A DNA stretch of 36,090 nucleotides. Origin: Collinsella aerofaciens. Lineage in GTDB: Bacteria; Actinomycetota; Coriobacteriia; Coriobacteriales; Coriobacteriaceae. A program made the position numbers and the translations under genes. This document shows, piece after piece, positions 7,830 to 14,720 of the stretch. How positions within the stretch are numbered: position 1 is the first letter of the stretch; the number at the start of each line of letters is the position of its first letter. The notes beneath the pieces are model-generated. The model was given only the letters and a program-made list of their open reading frames with translations. It was not told the origin of the DNA and ran no database searches. The stretch covers positions 1 to 36,090 of the forward strand of contig NZ_JADMOP010000019.1 in NCBI RefSeq assembly GCF_015558785.1, written 5' to 3'.

Positions 7830-9719
7830 ATGAACGGAGTTTTGCTCATGGTTGTGGCCGCGGCGGTGCTCGCCTGCGGCTATCTGGGCTACGGCCGCTG
7901 GCTGGCCAACAAGTGGGGCGTTGACAAAGAGGCCCTCACGCCGGCCAAGCGCATGAAGGATGGCAAGAGCTTCTCGCCCGTCTCCGCCTTCACCGCGTTC
8001 TCGCACCAGTTCAGCTCGATCTGCGGTGCTGGCCCTGTTACGGGTACGATCGTCGCCATGGCCTTTGGCTGGCTGCCCGTCGTGCTCTGGGTCCTCGTCG
8101 GCGGTATCTTCTTTGGTGCCGTCCACGACTTTGGTGCTCTGTACGCTTCGATGAAGAACAACGGCAAGTCGCTCGCTCAGCTCATCGAGAAGTACATCGG
8201 CAAGACCGGCCGTCGCCTGTTCCTGCTGTTCTGCTGGCTGTTCTGCATCATCGTCATCGCCGCCTTCACCGACATGGTCTGCAAGACGTTCATGTTCACC
8301 CCGGCCGTTGACGCTTCTGGTGCTGCTACCGGTGCCATCGACTTCACCAAGTCCTATGCCGCCGGCTGCGCTGGTACCATCTCCATCCTGTTCACCTTCG
8401 TCGCTATCGCCTTTGGTTGGGCCCAGAAGAAGTTCAACCTCACCGGCGCTGCCGAGTTCGTCACCGGCGTGGTCCTCATGGTTCTCATGTTCGCCGTCGG
8501 TATGCAGTTCCCGGTCTACCTGGATAAGTTCCAGTGGTTCGCCGTCGTCATGGTCTACCTGGTCTTCGCTGGCGCTATGCCCATCCAGATGCTCAAGACC
8601 CCGCGTGACTACCTCACTTCCATCATGATGATCGTCATGATCGTCTGCGCTGTCCTCGGCATCGTCGTCCTGGGCGTCAACGGTCAGGCCACTATCACCG
8701 CTCCGGTCTTCACCGGCTTCTCCACTGCCTCCGGCATGATGTTCCCGGTCCTGTTCGTCTCCGTCGCTTGCGGTGCTCTCTCCGGTTTCCACAGCCTCGT
8801 TTCTTCCGGCACCTCTTCTAAGCAGGTCGAGAAGGAGCAGGACGCCGTCAAGGTCGGTTACGGCGCCATGATCGTCGAGTCCTTCGTCGGCATCCTTGCC
8901 ATCATCGTCGCCGGCATCATGTTCTCCGACATGAACACCGCCGGTACCGGCGCCCTCAACGCCGGTGTCGCTTCCACCCCGTTCCAGATCTTCGCCGCTG
9001 GCATCTCCCGCGGTATGCAGGCCTTCGGTGTTGACGGCACGCTCGCTACCGTCTTTATGACCATGAACGTCTCCGCTCTGGCCCTGACCTCGCTCGACGC
9101 CGTCGCCCGCATCGCCCGCACCTCGTTCTCCGAGTTCTTTGCCCAGACCAACGATGCCCTGGCCATCGAGTCCAAGGCCGGCTATATGAAGGTCCTCGGC
9201 AACCCCTGGTTCGCCACGGTCGTTACCCTGCTTCCTGGTCTCGCCCTCGCTTTTGGTGGCTATGCCAACATCTGGCCGCTCTTTGGTGCTTCCAACCAGC
9301 TGCTCGGCGGCATGACCATGATCACCCTCGCCGTGTTCTGCAAGTGCACCGGCCGCAAGGGTTGGATGCTCTACGTGCCCGTCGTCTTCCTGCTCTGCTG
9401 CACCTTCACCTCGCTGGTGCAGAGCGCCATGGGCTGCATGACCGCCGTCCAGGCTTACGGCTTCTTCGGTACCATCCCGGCTACCGCCACCACGGCCGCC
9501 GTCTCCGTTGCCGCCACCAAGGGCCTGCAGCTCGTCTTTGCCGTTCTGCTGATGGTCCTGGGCCTCATCGTTGCCGTTAACTGCCTCAAGGAGTTCTTCG
9601 GCAAGGAGGCCGGTTCCATGCCTGACGAGGATCCCGAGTGGTCCGAGATGGGCAAGGCCGAGTATGGCCGCACTGCTGCTGCCGAGGCTCCCGTCGACGC
9701 CGAGGCCGCCAAGGCTTAG
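7830..9719 (+). CDS. cstA: CstA-family transporter (carbon starvation protein)
   Basis: This polytopic membrane protein belongs to the CstA/BtsT family, whose characterised members import pyruvate or peptides. The conserved N-terminal core is clear (GYGRWLANKWG, FSHQFSSICGAGPVTGTIVA and GAVHDFGALYASM, within residues 20-110), followed by many hydrophobic segments. At 629 residues it is shorter than the E. coli proteins of about 700 but within the family range. A strong AGAGGAGG (7815-7822) precedes the ATG. Codon use is strongly biased to C-ending codons, unlike the nnr region, which suggests high expression. The Ile/Val leader and terminator just upstream suggest control by branched-chain amino acid supply, pointing to peptide or amino-acid uptake here. 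The substrate cannot be read from the sequence. Confidence 0.9.
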   Translation: MNGVLLMVVAAAVLACGYLGYGRWLANKWGVDKEALTPAKRMKDGKSFSPVSAFTAFSHQFSSICGAGPVTGTIVAMAFGWLPVVLWVLVGGIFFGAVHDFGALYASMKNNGKSLAQLIEKYIGKTGRRLFLLFCWLFCIIVIAAFTDMVCKTFMFTPAVDASGAATGAIDFTKSYAAGCAGTISILFTFVAIAFGWAQKKFNLTGAAEFVTGVVLMVLMFAVGMQFPVYLDKFQWFAVVMVYLVFAGAMPIQMLKTPRDYLTSIMMIVMIVCAVLGIVVLGVNGQATITAPVFTGFSTASGMMFPVLFVSVACGALSGFHSLVSSGTSSKQVEKEQDAVKVGYGAMIVESFVGILAIIVAGIMFSDMNTAGTGALNAGVASTPFQIFAAGISRGMQAFGVDGTLATVFMTMNVSALALTSLDAVARIARTSFSEFFAQTNDALAIESKAGYMKVLGNPWFATVVTLLPGLALAFGGYANIWPLFGASNQLLGGMTMITLAVFCKCTGRKGWMLYVPVVFLLCCTFTSLVQSAMGCMTAVQAYGFFGTIPATATTAAVSVAATKGLQLVFAVLLMVLGLIVAVNCLKEFFGKEAGSMPDEDPEWSEMGKAEYGRTAAAEAPVDAEAAKA

Positions 9720-9758
9720 TCGACCTGACGAGTTGAACGTCACATCTATATGACTCGG

Positions 9759-9799
9759 AAAGACCGGGTCCGCGACTTCGCGGGCTCGGTCTTTTTTTT
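9759..9799 (+). terminator. cstA terminator
   Basis: A long GC-rich stem begins AAAGACCG at 9759 and closes with CGGTCTTT, followed by eight T. It lies 40 bp after the cstA stop codon. Confidence 0.92.
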
Positions 9800-9866
9800 C
9801 ATGCAAAAGCGGGTGACGCTCGAGTGTTCTCGCAGATGTTTTGCATGGATAAGGGCGCGCGTTGTA

Positions 9867-9887
9867 CCATATGGACGTATATGTGTG
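9867..9887. promoter_or_regulatory. CATATG-rich motif, copy A, before the JetD-like gene
   Basis: CCATATGGACG (9867-9877) is followed by TATATGTGTG (9878-9887). A close relative, CCATATGTACG then ATATGTATG, lies at 28635-28657 before the NlpC/P60 gene. Two regulated promoters sharing this pattern would suggest a common factor. Only two copies are visible, so this is tentative. Confidence 0.35.
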
Positions 9888-9904
9888 CATATGAAAGGGG
9901 CCCC

Positions 9905-12085
9905 GTGGCCAAGACGGTATATTCCGATAACCAAAATAATGTCGATGCCCTGGCTGAACGTCTGAGCAGCCAGACGTCGCTTTCTGCCGAGCGTGCCAAG
10001 CTGGTTGCCTACGACCTGCTCTGCCGCAAGGCGCTCAAGATTAAGTCGAGTGCGCTGGCGCAGATTTTCCGCTCCGTCGATAAGGAATGTGACACCAAGG
10101 CGATGCGCGATGAGCTTATCGCGGCAAATATCGTGACAAAGATCGAGGGTAGCGGCATTAACGGGCGCCCGGCGTTCTATACCATCAATGCCGAGATCAG
10201 CGATGTCCAGGAGCAGCCTGCCGAGTCCGTCGAGGATTTCGTCGTCGAGGATTCCGCTGACGTGCCTGCTGTGGAAGAAACTGCTCCGCGTGAGCATGTC
10301 GATACCGATGAGTTGCTCGATGAGAACGTCGTGCGTGCCTTTACGGCCAAGGCAGGACGCGGCGGTTTTGGCGGGGGCGGCAAGCGCGATGCTCAGCGCC
10401 GCGCCCAGCAGGAGCGCTTCCGTCGCGCCGTTGCTCAAAAGGGTGAGACGGATGCTGAGGCCGTCGAGGAAAAGCCCGTTGGGATGCAGGAGCCGACTCG
10501 CACTCAAGAGCATGCTGGGATCCAGGAGCCCAAGCGTCGCCGCGGTGCCCATTTTAAGGCCGAGCAGCGAGGTATTGCATGCGAGGTCCAGGATTCCGTC
10601 GAGGCTGCTGACGCGTCCGATGAACCGGTCAAGAAGGCTCCGGGTTCATGCCGTCCCGGACGTGGTTTTGCGGGGCGCGCGTATCCCGTAAGGCATCAGG
10701 AGAAGAGCGAGCCAGCTTCGACCACTCAGGACGAGAAGGCCGAGAAGGCCGTTGAGCCGGCGGCTCGCGAACAGAAGCCTGCTGAGCCGCAGCTTGAGGT
10801 TGATGCCGAGGCCAAGGGCCAGCAGCCTACTGATGAGCAGGCGGAGCAGGGCGCGTCGAGCAAGCCTCGCCGCCGTCGCCATCGTGGGGGCCGCAGTTCC
10901 CATGCCGAGACTGCAGCCGAGAAGATCACGCCGCAGGACGAGGATGCGAAGGTCGAGGTTTCTTCGGGGCAGCCTAAGCGCCAGCCGGCGAAGGAGAGCA
11001 AGTCCGATCGTCCGCAGAAGCAGGCGCCTATGCCGAAGCGCGAGCGCAATTCCCAAGGCGATTCTAAGCGCAAGTCTCAGAAGAAGCCGGAGTCTGCCGC
11101 AGCAGATACTGCTGCCCGGCAGCCCAAGTCGGCCGCCCACGGCGAGGTCTCGGCGTTTGCTCTTGCCCGCGTTTTAGGCAGGCAGCTGCTCAAGGTTGTC
11201 CCTACGCCCACGGCGCTCTCTAAGATCAAGGAGCAGCAGACGCAGATCGTAAAGGTCGAGGGCAAGGACGGCAAAAAGGCTCCGCAGCGCACTCAGCACA
11301 ACGAGATGTCCAACCGCAAGATTGCCGAGGAAATCGCAATCATCCAGGCTTGGATCGAGCAGAACCGAGGTGCCGATACGCCGGTTGCCTCGCGCCGCCA
11401 GCGTGCCTACCAGATCTTTAACGACGAGAAGGCTTTTGACGGCAAGCACGGTGAGCGCTTGATCAGGCGTATGACCGAAAAGGGCATCAGCATGCAGGCG
11501 ATCAAGGTCGCCCCCAATCGCCCCGTGCACTTTACGGGCTTCTTTACGCTGGGAGCCGACAAGCCGTTCATTATGGTCGAGAACCTGGACACCTACGACG
11601 AGATCGTCAAGCTGCTGCGTGGCCGCAAGCACGCCAAGCTCTTTGGCATCAAGGTGGGCGGCGTGATTTTTGGCGGCGGATGCAAGGCGAGCGTCTCGCA
11701 TGCCCTGGACGATTATCTGGCCGAGATTGGCTATCGCTTTAACTACGTCTACTACGTGGGCGATATCGATCGCGAGGGCGCGCGCATCGTCGAACAGGCT
11801 CGCAATGCCAATGTGGTTGAGATTCGCCTGCATGCCGGCATGTACCGCGCCATGCTCGCCGAGCATAAGCGTCGCGTGAAGGCCGGCGGCGAGTGCGAGC
11901 CCGCGGCTGCCAACCAGGGCGTGCCGCAGAACCTGGCAGCGACGATCAAGGATCTGCCCATGGTTACGCGCGTGCAGTTCCGCAACGTGCTGCGTGAAGG
12001 CGGGCGCATTCCGCAGGAGATTCTGATGACCGCAGACTATCGGGATGGCGACTCGGGAAGCTTCGACCGCATGCTGAACAACTAG
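9905..12085 (+). CDS. Orphan JetD-like TOPRIM protein with a long disordered basic middle
   Basis: The C-terminal domain (about 466-726) resembles the Wadjet JetD / DUF2220 TOPRIM family. RQRAYQIFNDEKAFDG is like the RErS..FGDEK block of JetD. The TOPRIM acidic residues follow: E559 in FIMVENLDTYDE, then D620 and D622 in YVGDIDREG, with a GGG turn between. The first 100 residues look like a small winged-helix-type domain (LLCRKALKIKSSALAQIF). Between them lie about 350 residues of low-complexity Glu/Lys/Arg/Pro/Ala sequence with an RGG-like patch (AGRGGFGGGG), probably disordered and nucleic-acid binding. I chose the GTG start at 9905 with AAAGGGG just before it; a longer frame from 9824 has no ribosome site and would cover the promoter. 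No jetA, jetB or jetC is nearby, so its role is unknown. Element E3 begins eight bases after its stop. Confidence 0.75.
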   Translation: MAKTVYSDNQNNVDALAERLSSQTSLSAERAKLVAYDLLCRKALKIKSSALAQIFRSVDKECDTKAMRDELIAANIVTKIEGSGINGRPAFYTINAEISDVQEQPAESVEDFVVEDSADVPAVEETAPREHVDTDELLDENVVRAFTAKAGRGGFGGGGKRDAQRRAQQERFRRAVAQKGETDAEAVEEKPVGMQEPTRTQEHAGIQEPKRRRGAHFKAEQRGIACEVQDSVEAADASDEPVKKAPGSCRPGRGFAGRAYPVRHQEKSEPASTTQDEKAEKAVEPAAREQKPAEPQLEVDAEAKGQQPTDEQAEQGASSKPRRRRHRGGRSSHAETAAEKITPQDEDAKVEVSSGQPKRQPAKESKSDRPQKQAPMPKRERNSQGDSKRKSQKKPESAAADTAARQPKSAAHGEVSAFALARVLGRQLLKVVPTPTALSKIKEQQTQIVKVEGKDGKKAPQRTQHNEMSNRKIAEEIAIIQAWIEQNRGADTPVASRRQRAYQIFNDEKAFDGKHGERLIRRMTEKGISMQAIKVAPNRPVHFTGFFTLGADKPFIMVENLDTYDEIVKLLRGRKHAKLFGIKVGGVIFGGGCKASVSHALDDYLAEIGYRFNYVYYVGDIDREGARIVEQARNANVVEIRLHAGMYRAMLAEHKRRVKAGGECEPAAANQGVPQNLAATIKDLPMVTRVQFRNVLREGGRIPQEILMTADYRDGDSGSFDRMLNN

Positions 12086-12093
12086 ATTCCGCC

Positions 12094-12230
12094 GGCCCCG
12101 GGAGAGCGGGGACACCGGCTTAGGTTTCCTGCTCTACAGTCCTGCTCACGACGGAGGCCACATTAAGTGGCCTCCTGTTCGTGCGGAACTCGCGATAAAC
12201 CTAAGCCGGTGTCCCCGCTCTCCCGGGGCC
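12094..12230 (+). repeat. Palindromic element E3 (core identical to E1, 34-bp arms)
   Basis: Perfect 34-bp arms lie at 12094-12127 and 12197-12230. The 69-nt core (12128-12196) is the same, base for base, as the E1 core. The arms are different from those of E1 but again start with GG.CCC at the outer end and AAA at the inner end. It starts eight bases after the stop of the JetD-like gene, in the sense direction, with no T-run after it. Confidence 0.93.
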
Positions 12231-12350
12231 TGTGGTTACTTGGTTGTTGCATGCGGCTCGCTTTTCGGAACTGGGCTGATATTTCAAGATGTAAGGCGCT
12301 CTTGGTCGTTATGGGCCTGGGGCGTCTGTCTTATATAGGTAGATTCCTTG

Positions 12351-12376
12351 CGGGTTCGAATCCCTCCGCTTGCCCA
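12351..12376 (+). other. tRNA 3'-half remnant (T-arm-like)
   Basis: CGGGTTCGAATCCCTCCG is a T-arm consensus followed by an acceptor-like CTTGCCCA. No matching D-arm, anticodon arm or 5' acceptor strand is found before it, so it is not an intact tRNA. The same 17 bases occur inverted in tRNA-Gln at 12434-12450. The rest of the stretch from E3 to here (12231-12350) holds no gene I can see. Confidence 0.35.
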
Positions 12377-12414
12377 CAAGAAAGCGCTCCAGGTTCATAA
12401 GGGCCTGGAGCGCT
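12376..12414 (-). terminator. Terminator of tRNA-Gln
   Basis: AGCGCTCCAGG (12383-12393) and CCTGGAGCGCT (12404-12414) form an 11-bp stem. On the minus strand it is followed by TTTCTT. It lies 13 bp after the tRNA. Confidence 0.75.
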
Positions 12415-12427
12415 GTGTTCTTAAGGG

Positions 12428-12499
12428 CTGGGACGGAGGGATTCGAACCCCCAACAGCCGGCACCAAAAACCGGAGTTCTACCGTTGAACTACGTCCCA
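12428..12499 (-). tRNA. tRNA-Gln (anticodon TTG)
   Basis: On the minus strand the 7-bp acceptor stem TGGGACG/CGTCCCA encloses D-stem GTTC/GAAC, anticodon stem CCGGT/GCCGG with loop TTTTGGT, and a T-arm GGGGG-TTCGAAT-CCCTC (with one G-T pair). The anticodon in the loop is TTG, for glutamine. The discriminator base is G, as usual for tRNA-Gln, and CCA is not encoded. Confidence 0.93.
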
Positions 12500-12537
12500 A
12501 TGTGTGGTGTTGCCCAAAAGCAACTCGTTTAGTTTAC

Positions 12538-13443
12538 CTAATCTGCGAGGGCATCGCAAACGCCATCGAGCAGGCGTACGGCGAGTGTCTGCGCGTCGCT
12601 GGCCGTGAAGGTGCCGTTGTAGCGCGTCATGCCCGTGAGCTCAATGCGAATGCGTGCCGGCTTCTGCTGCGCGGCGACATTGGCAGTGCGGATGCGCTGG
12701 GCCAGGTTGTGGCACTCGGCGAGGGCAATCGTGGCGCGCGGTGCGGCGTCGGCGGGCAGCTCGTCGCTTGCGATCTCGAGCACCAGATCTACGTCGGTTG
12801 GGACCTCGGAGTCGCAGAGCATCATGCCGCTGTTGTCGGTCGTTGCCGTGGCGATATTCCACATGCGCGACGCAACGCTGCGCGCGATGGGGTCCTCGCC
12901 GATAACGGCAATCTGGAAGCGCTCGAGCACGTTGGCGGCGCGAGCAAAACCGATGCGGGACTCGGCTTCGGTGACCGAGGGCTTGCCCTCCCACACATGG
13001 TGCAGGCGGTTGATGTAGGCGTAGGTGTCCTGGAAGGCCATGCCGTCGGCAAACAGGCCGACATTTTCCTGGAACTGCTGCAGGGCGGCCTCGGTATGCG
13101 GGCCAAAGTAGCCGTCGTCTTCGCCACAGGCAAAGCCCAAAACGTTGAGAGCGCGCTGCAGGGCCTGCACATCGGCGCCATGGAAATTGGGCATGCGCAG
13201 ATAGAGGGTGCGGTCGCCCAGCTTATACGAAGCGTCTACAAGGGCGCTCCAACAGGGGATATCGACGGCATGACCGGCAGCAAGGCCGCTGTCGAGTCTG
13301 AAGGTGCTGACGGCCTGCTCAGTGGTGGCTCCAAAGTACTTGTCGGTGACTTCGGCGGCATCAATCGTGTAGCCGAGCTGCAGGAGACGAGACTGCACGT
13401 CCTCGACGGCTGCTCCTTGCATGCCCGTTGTAATAGGTTCCAT
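12538..13443 (-). CDS. Peptidoglycan-binding-repeat protein with an uncharacterised C-terminal domain
   Basis: Two PG_binding_1 repeats are visible. One spans about residues 5-65 (MQGAAVEDVQSRLLQLGY ... FGATTEQAVSTFR). The other spans about 85-145 (GADVQALQRALNVLGF ... YFGPHTEAALQQFQ). Residues 160-301 form a further domain with alternating strands (RFQIAVIGEDPIARSVASRM, DVDLVLEIASDE) and no zinc-amidase HxE or DPGHGG motif. The layout of two such repeats before a C-terminal domain recalls the actinobacterial CwlM type, but without visible catalytic residues. There is no signal peptide, so it may act in the cytoplasm or as a regulator. GAAAGGGG lies nine bases before the ATG. It follows the polyprenyl synthase gene on the same strand. 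Confidence 0.7.
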   Translation of the reverse strand: MEPITTGMQGAAVEDVQSRLLQLGYTIDAAEVTDKYFGATTEQAVSTFRLDSGLAAGHAVDIPCWSALVDASYKLGDRTLYLRMPNFHGADVQALQRALNVLGFACGEDDGYFGPHTEAALQQFQENVGLFADGMAFQDTYAYINRLHHVWEGKPSVTEAESRIGFARAANVLERFQIAVIGEDPIARSVASRMWNIATATTDNSGMMLCDSEVPTDVDLVLEIASDELPADAAPRATIALAECHNLAQRIRTANVAAQQKPARIRIELTGMTRYNGTFTASDAQTLAVRLLDGVCDALAD

Positions 13444-13581
13444 GAACGAACCCCTTTCGGCGTACCATTCGTACTATTTGAGCGTCTGTCGGATAGACAA
13501 CGCAAAGGGATGCATAAACATGCACTCAACAGTGTAGCAAGTTGTGCCTAAATACGCTGCTGACAGGTTTTATAACCCCCG

Positions 13582-14607
13582 TTAGTTAAGGCGCTCCACA
13601 AAGAAATCTGCCATGGAGAGGAACAGCTCGCGTGCGTGCGGATCAAGCTCAACGTTTTCGATGGCCGCTTTGGCCTTAGCGGTCAGGTCGAGCGCGTAAG
13701 TGTGGGCGTAATCGATAGAGCCGGCCTCTTGGAAGATCTCCACGGCGCGTGCGAGCTGCGCGGGATCATCGGTGCCCGAGGAAAGAATCGCCTCGACCTC
13801 GTCGTGGTGGCGCTCATCAGAGAGGGCGTGTACGGCGACAAGCGTGCGCTTGCCCTCGGTGATGTCGGTGCGGAAGTCCTTGTTGGCGGCTTCCTTAGTG
13901 CCGACAAGGTTGAGCAGGTCGTCCTGAATCTGAAAGGCAAGGCCCGTGTGCAGGCCAAAGGCGCGCAGCGCTTCGATTTGCTTATCGCTGCCGCCGCCGA
14001 TAATGGCTCCGGTGGCAAGCGGCGTGGCTCCGCTGTAAAACGCGGTCTTGTGCGTCGCCATGTCCAGGTAGTCATCAACCGAGATATCAAAGCGCCCGTC
14101 ACGGACCCAACCCAGGTCGAGTGCTTGACCCTCGATGGTGCGGACGATCATCTCGGTAAGCTCGTGGAGCACGCGCAGCTTCACGTCGGACTCCAGCGTG
14201 GGGTCGTCGAGAACCGTCTTGGTGACCATGGTGAGCGCCAGGTCGCCACAATTGATGGCAAGGCCCGTGCCCTCGGTAAGGTGCATGCAGGGCTTGCCTC
14301 GACGAAGCTGTCCGTTGTCGGCTATGTCGTCGTGGATCAGCGCGCCCGACTGGAAATGCTCGATGGCTGCCGCAGCGCTGCGGGCGCTCTCAAAGCTACC
14401 GCCCACTGCGGTTGCGGCGAGCATGCAGATAAGCGGGCGGTGGCGCTTGCCGGCGTTGGCCGTAAAAGCCGAGAGCGGCGCATACAGGTAGCGCTCGATA
14501 TCGGCAGAGGTCGCCTGTCCGTCAAAGAACGTGGCCAGATAGTCGTTAATCTGGTCAAAGTGCTGGGCTAAAAAGCTGGTAAACGGACTGGACACGGGTT
14601 CTCGCAT
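13582..14607 (-). CDS. Polyprenyl diphosphate synthase (FPP/GGPP-synthase family)
   Basis: It condenses isopentenyl diphosphate with an allylic diphosphate to make linear prenyl chains. GKRHRPLICMLAA carries the conserved substrate-binding Lys and Arg. The first Asp-rich motif is intact in LIHDDIADNGQLRRGKP. The second, FQIQDDLLN, ends in Asn where DDxxD is usual, a point to test for activity. Product length cannot be told from the sequence; in this lineage quinone side chains or undecaprenyl precursors are candidates. I set the start at the ATG at 14607 (341 residues). The longer frame from 14646 lacks a ribosome site and would overlap a palindrome. Confidence 0.88.
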   Translation of the reverse strand: MREPVSSPFTSFLAQHFDQINDYLATFFDGQATSADIERYLYAPLSAFTANAGKRHRPLICMLAATAVGGSFESARSAAAAIEHFQSGALIHDDIADNGQLRRGKPCMHLTEGTGLAINCGDLALTMVTKTVLDDPTLESDVKLRVLHELTEMIVRTIEGQALDLGWVRDGRFDISVDDYLDMATHKTAFYSGATPLATGAIIGGGSDKQIEALRAFGLHTGLAFQIQDDLLNLVGTKEAANKDFRTDITEGKRTLVAVHALSDERHHDEVEAILSSGTDDPAQLARAVEIFQEAGSIDYAHTYALDLTAKAKAAIENVELDPHARELFLSMADFFVERLN

Positions 14608-14628
14608 TCTTTCTGAGGTTGCATTGAT

Positions 14629-14651
14629 GCAATATGCAGACAACATATTGC
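14629..14651. promoter_or_regulatory. Inverted repeat before the polyprenyl synthase gene
   Basis: GCAATATG (14629-14636) and CATATTGC (14644-14651) form a perfect 8-bp inverted repeat 22 bp before the start codon. It may be an operator or a leader hairpin. Confidence 0.4.
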
Positions 14652-14720
14652 CACATCAGGGCGTTTGGCGCGGCAGTTTTGGCGATTTAGGACAACGGGC
14701 GTGCGTTTGATGGAGTGTGC

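Noticed and set aside
7671-9890. A 739-residue minus-strand reading frame opposite cstA
   Set aside because: It is acidic low-complexity sequence produced by the C-biased codon use of cstA on the other strand. It covers the attenuator and has no ribosome site.
9905-12085. Complete Wadjet plasmid-defence system
   Set aside because: Only a JetD-like domain is present; the neighbours are cstA and a tRNA, with no JetA, JetB or JetC.
7030-12230. Integron attC sites or a retron
   Set aside because: No integrase or reverse transcriptase gene is in the window, and no gene-cassette layout is seen between the elements.
12351-12450. Integration-site (att) duplication next to tRNA-Gln
   Set aside because: The shared 17 bases are inverted, not direct, and are a T-arm consensus. 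No integrase is nearby.
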